Shown one piece after another: positions 61,205-64,000 of a stretch of 64,000 nt of DNA. The DNA comes from JAFGJQ01 sp964586145 (GTDB lineage Bacteria > Planctomycetota > Phycisphaerae > UBA1845). Both the position numbers and the translations under genes were made by a program. Location: the NCBI GenBank assembly GCA_964586145.1, contig CAZPHH010000013.1, forward strand, positions 5,378 to 69,377. The letters run 5' to 3'. Below the pieces are notes generated by a model that worked only from the letters and a program-made list of their open reading frames with translations, did no database searches and was not told where the DNA came from. Within the stretch, counting starts at the first letter, position 1, and every line of letters starts with the position of its first letter.

Positions 61205-62837
61205 GCCGCTCGGTCACTTTGCGCAGGTCCTCGTCCGAGTAGACCTCACCCGTCGCCGCGCCGCCGGCGGCGCCCGCCGCTTCCCGCTCCACCACAACGG
61301 GCGGATCGAACATGCCCTCGATCACCCGGCCCTCCATATCGTCCGGCACCGGCAGACCCAGCAGGGCCAGCACGGTGGGCGTGGAGTCGATGATGTCGGC
61401 GTCCAGCGATCGGCCGCGGGCAACGCCCGGCCCTCGCGCCGCGAAAATGCCGTTGTCGCGGTGCGTGCCCTCGATTCGCCGCCACGGAAGCCAGCGCACG
61501 GGAGACGACGCCCGGATCTTGCGAATGACGGCCAGGCTGTCGTGCGGCACCAGCAGCAGGTCGGGCAGCCACTCCCGCTCCTCGCGAGAGCAGCCGTAGA
61601 GCTCCTCCGGCTTATGCACGGCCCGGAAGACGCGGATGGTCCGCCCGGCCGGGTCGCGATCGGTCACCTCGAGAAACCGCGCTCGAAGCTCGTCGCGCAG
61701 CGCCTCGTAGCGCTCCGGCGGCACAATACCCGTCTCCTGCCGACCGGCCAGGTTGATGTACAGAAAGCCGGCCATGCCCGCATGCATGACGCAGGCCTGC
61801 GTGCGGGCCAGGTCGACGGCCAGGTCGTGCTCGATGCTGAACATGCCGCCGTCAAACTTCCCGCGCTTTCGCTTGCGCATCCGCCGCAGCCAGCCCAGGC
61901 CGCGGTTGGCGCCCTCTGCGGCGGGGTTGATCGTCAGGAACCCCCACTGCTGAAGCAGCCGGTTCGGCTGCGCCTGGCCCTCCAGGCTGCCGTGGCCGTG
62001 GTCGGACATGACGAAGACGGCGGCCTGGTTCCGATCGGCGTAATCGACCATCCGGCCGAACACGGTGTCCAGCTCCGCGAAGCACTGGAAGACGACCTCG
62101 GTGCGTTTTGGGTGGCGTTCCACCCAGCGGGGATCGATGTACCTCCAGGTCTTGTGCTGGAGGTTGTCCACGAGCTTGAGGACCACCATCAGCGCGTCCC
62201 AGCCGTGCCGGTCGCCCAGCTCGCGGGCCAGCGTTTCACCGTGGTGAAAGCTGCGTTTGACCGCCTCCAGGTTTTCCTGAAAGACACCCTCGCCGCCCAG
62301 CGTCTTGCGCCGCCAGCGGCTGCCGAAGCCGTAATCCGGGCACAGTTGCAGCACCTCGTTCTTCAGTTCGGCCGGCCAGGTGAACTCGCTGTCGCGGTTG
62401 GGCGTGCCGAACCCACTGATGAGAAAGCCGTTGACCGGCGTGGGCGGGTACGTCATGGGAATGCTGATGCAGCCCACGCGCAGCCCCTTGTCGCCGAGAA
62501 TCTGCCACAGCGTGCGTACGTGCTGCAGGCAGTTGGTGGTGTTGAACGTCAGGCGGTTCGTGCGGACATCGTATCGCTCGAAATCGATGATGCCGTGGGT
62601 GCCGGGGCTTTTGCCGGTCATGAACGTGGTCCAGGCGGCGGGCGTGATGGGCGGCACCGTGGACCAGAGCGTGCCGCACGTGCCCTCGGCGCAGAACCGC
62701 TTCAGACGCGGCATGAGACCGCGGTCCATCAGCGGGCGCAGCACGTCCCACGTGGCCCCGTCCAGGCCGATGATGAATACGCGCCGGGCGCGGGCGGAAT
62801 GCTGGATGTCCGGCTGTGCTTCGGGTCGTTCCGTCAT
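61179..62837 (-). CDS. Type I phosphodiesterase/nucleotide pyrophosphatase family protein
   Basis: 552 aa from the ATG at 62837; an ATG at 62864 is also possible. Alkaline-phosphatase-superfamily motifs: IIGLDGATWDVLRPLM with first metal Asp, TPAAWTTFMTGKSPGTHGI with the nucleophilic Thr/Ser, FVMSDHGHGSL with metal His/Asp, and GTHRDNGIF with the last His. Cleaves phosphodiester or pyrophosphate bonds in lipids, nucleotides or glycan precursors; exact substrate unknown. The final EVYSDEDLRKVTERLMDLGYLQ resembles a small helical tail seen in phosphodiesterases of this group. Its 3' end overlaps the VKOR fusion by 26 bp. Confidence 0.87.
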   Translation of the reverse strand: MTERPEAQPDIQHSARARRVFIIGLDGATWDVLRPLMDRGLMPRLKRFCAEGTCGTLWSTVPPITPAAWTTFMTGKSPGTHGIIDFERYDVRTNRLTFNTTNCLQHVRTLWQILGDKGLRVGCISIPMTYPPTPVNGFLISGFGTPNRDSEFTWPAELKNEVLQLCPDYGFGSRWRRKTLGGEGVFQENLEAVKRSFHHGETLARELGDRHGWDALMVVLKLVDNLQHKTWRYIDPRWVERHPKRTEVVFQCFAELDTVFGRMVDYADRNQAAVFVMSDHGHGSLEGQAQPNRLLQQWGFLTINPAAEGANRGLGWLRRMRKRKRGKFDGGMFSIEHDLAVDLARTQACVMHAGMAGFLYINLAGRQETGIVPPERYEALRDELRARFLEVTDRDPAGRTIRVFRAVHKPEELYGCSREEREWLPDLLLVPHDSLAVIRKIRASSPVRWLPWRRIEGTHRDNGIFAARGPGVARGRSLDADIIDSTPTVLALLGLPVPDDMEGRVIEGMFDPPVVVEREAAGAAGGAATGEVYSDEDLRKVTERLMDLGYLQ

Positions 62838-63001
62838 GTGAGTAAAAGAATTCTCCGTGCGCATCCTTATTCCGGCCCAACACGTAGCCGAATGGGTCAG
62901 TGTAATGGCGTCCTTCATGCGTTGCAAACGAAGCCGCGGCGGACTATCTACAGTCTCCCGCCCGGCACGCCGGGCTGCCCGGAAACGCACAGGAGACTGC
63001 C

Positions 63002-63778
63002 ATGCGGATTCTTCGCGAGCCGACCGTCTATCTCGTGGGACGCCAGACCGTGGACGAGGAGGCGGTGGACCGCTTTCTGGCCGACCACGGCGTGACCCGG
63101 TGGGCCACGGATTCCACGGTGGCCGGCGAGAAGCTGTGTGAGATGGCCGGCCGCATGTGCTACATGAGCTTCGCGAAACCCCGGCCCGGCGGCAACGCGG
63201 CCTACATCGGACACCTTCTGGAGGTCGGGCACGGCAGCGTGCTCGAGCACAGCGTATGGAACTTCATCATCACCGGCGTGTCGCGATCGTTCACGCACGA
63301 GCTCATCCGGCACCGGGCGGGCTTCGGGTACTCGCAGCTTTCGCAGCGGTACGTGGATGAGTCCGTGGCGGATTTCGTGGAGCCCGACTGCATCGCCGAC
63401 GATCCGGAACTGCATGAGGTCTGGCGCTCGGCGGTGGAGCACGCCCAGGAGGCGTACGTGAAGCTCGTGCAGGGTCTGGACCGCGTGTTTCGCCGGGAAT
63501 CCGACGCCACCCTGCGCCGCAAACTGGCTCGCCAGGCGGCCCGTTCCGTGCTGCCCAACGCCACGGAGACGAAAATCTTCGTGACGGCCAACACGCGCGC
63601 CCTGCGGCACTTCATCGAGCTGCGCGCCAATGAGCACGCGGAGGTGGAAATCCGCAAGGTGGCCAGTCGCATTCTGGAGATCGCCCGCGCCGAGGCCCCG
63701 AACCTTTTTGCCGACTACGAGTTGATCGACCTGCCCGACGGCACCCGCGTCGCCCGCACCCCCTGGAAGAAAGTGTGA
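63002..63778 (+). CDS. thyX: Flavin-dependent thymidylate synthase ThyX
   Basis: 258 aa. The ThyX signature RHR(x)5SQxS is at 103-114 (RHRAGFGYSQLS; Arg103, Arg105, Ser111). HGSVLEHSVWNFIITGVSRSF and FIELRANEHAEVEIR, with the conserved R-x-x-x-H-A-Q/E-W-like pattern, complete the fold. Uses FAD and methylene-tetrahydrofolate to make dTMP, releasing tetrahydrofolate, so this organism need not have ThyA. Length is typical. Start chosen at the ATG at 63002. Confidence 0.95.
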   Translation: MRILREPTVYLVGRQTVDEEAVDRFLADHGVTRWATDSTVAGEKLCEMAGRMCYMSFAKPRPGGNAAYIGHLLEVGHGSVLEHSVWNFIITGVSRSFTHELIRHRAGFGYSQLSQRYVDESVADFVEPDCIADDPELHEVWRSAVEHAQEAYVKLVQGLDRVFRRESDATLRRKLARQAARSVLPNATETKIFVTANTRALRHFIELRANEHAEVEIRKVASRILEIARAEAPNLFADYELIDLPDGTRVARTPWKKV

Positions 63779-63827
63779 GTCTCGCTCCGCAGCTTCCGCC
63801 GCGCCTTCCTCGCCACGTCCCCCGCCT

Positions 63828-63899
63828 TGTGGTATGGGACCGGCCTCTGGTGTGGGACCGGCTTCTGGTGTGGGACCGGCTTCTGGTGTGGGACCGGCT
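63828..63899. repeat. Four tandem 18-bp repeats
   Basis: Units TCTGGTGTGGGACCGGCT at 63846-63863, 63864-63881 and 63882-63899 are exact; a fourth at 63828-63845 differs in several bases. Non-coding, after thyX. They run straight into the palindrome below, whose first arm belongs to the last repeat unit. Confidence 0.92.
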
Positions 63900-63911
63900 T
63901 TCCAGCCGGTC
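63892..63911. repeat. Palindrome GACCGGCT/AGCCGGTC (extragenic palindrome type)
   Basis: Perfect 8-bp arms (63892-63899, 63904-63911) around TTCC. The same GACCGGC core recurs in the tandem units, so only this last one can form the hairpin. No T-run. Confidence 0.75.
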
Positions 63912-63966
63912 TCTGGGTCTTCAGACTCTTCTGCTCCTGCCGTCCATTGTTCTCGCTCCTTCTCCT

Positions 63967-63986
63967 CCGCCCCCATCCGGGGGCGG
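63967..63986. repeat. Palindrome CCGCCCCC/GGGGGCGG
   Basis: Perfect 8-bp arms (63967-63974, 63979-63986) with ATCC loop, followed by GATAGGGGTGGGGA. This looks like a repetitive extragenic palindrome with a G-rich tail. The region between 63912 and 63966 holds no gene. Confidence 0.7.
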
Positions 63987-64000
63987 GATAGGGGTGGGGA

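Noticed and set aside
1..64000. tRNA, rRNA, CRISPR, toxin-antitoxin, prophage or restriction system
   Set aside because: I saw no T-arm-like tRNA cores, no regularly spaced direct repeats with unique spacers, and no gene with the relevant motifs. The 18-bp tandem units at 63828 have no spacers.

Overview
The window is a GC-rich, gene-dense bacterial scaffold that most resembles the Planctomycetota, probably class Phycisphaerae. This rests on lineage-flavoured details rather than a marker gene: a secreted protein ending in a GDFDGNGVLDLADF-type dockerin/EF-hand segment (stop at 30799), a membrane protein ending in a CxxCGYSLRGL...CPxCG zinc ribbon (stop at 51640), and intergenic heptad arrays and palindromes of kinds I associate with planctomycete genomes. 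A run of exactly 100 N (28366-28465) shows that this is a scaffolded assembly. I found no rRNA, tRNA, CRISPR array, transposase or phage gene.

Layout. (1) 1-9282, minus strand: a tight operon for a carrier-protein-dependent tailoring pathway, probably for a surface glycan or glycolipid. In transcription order it encodes a cobalamin-type radical SAM enzyme, a GNAT-like transferase, an FkbH-type HAD protein, an acyl carrier protein, a MaoC-SDR fusion, a polysaccharide-deacetylase-like protein, a two-domain glycosyltransferase and a NodU/CmcH carbamoyltransferase cut by the window edge. A family 2 glycosyltransferase diverges at 9532, and the gap between holds three strong hairpins, one with perfect 15-bp arms. 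(2) 10528-15507: a manganese/zinc-type ABC importer. Both permeases carry a C-terminal DtxR-like regulatory domain, and a separate DtxR/MntR-family regulator is divergent across a candidate MntR box. (3) 15650-18739: a small membrane protein, a NYN-domain protein, ArfB and RecJ. (4) 18970-27286: a lipoprotein aminopeptidase, membrane proteins, an MFS transporter, a second radical SAM enzyme, a POT-type transporter and a UbiD-family decarboxylase. (5) 27497-33822: a large secreted protein containing the assembly gap, a GT-C-type membrane glycosyltransferase and a queuosine-precursor transporter. (6) 33865-39134: an SRPBCC protein, homoserine dehydrogenase, and an OPT transporter with a long Pro/Glu tail. 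(7) 39221-47897: a stress block with Fe-type superoxide dismutase, lipocalin, photolyase, NmrA/DUF2867-like protein, Hsp20, Lon and RlmN. (8) 47951-58990: SpoIID-like protein, aldo/keto reductase, zinc-ribbon membrane protein, third radical SAM enzyme, FAD oxidoreductase, PHP phosphoesterase, ACT protein and HemL. (9) 59081-64000: a VKOR-DsbA-DsbA fusion, a type I phosphodiesterase, ThyX and a repeat-rich tail.

The genes best linked to one another are the ACP cluster (1), the metal importer with its regulator (2), and the light/oxidative/protein-damage block (7). Elsewhere genes look like ordinary housekeeping neighbours, often convergent with zero or slightly overlapping ends.
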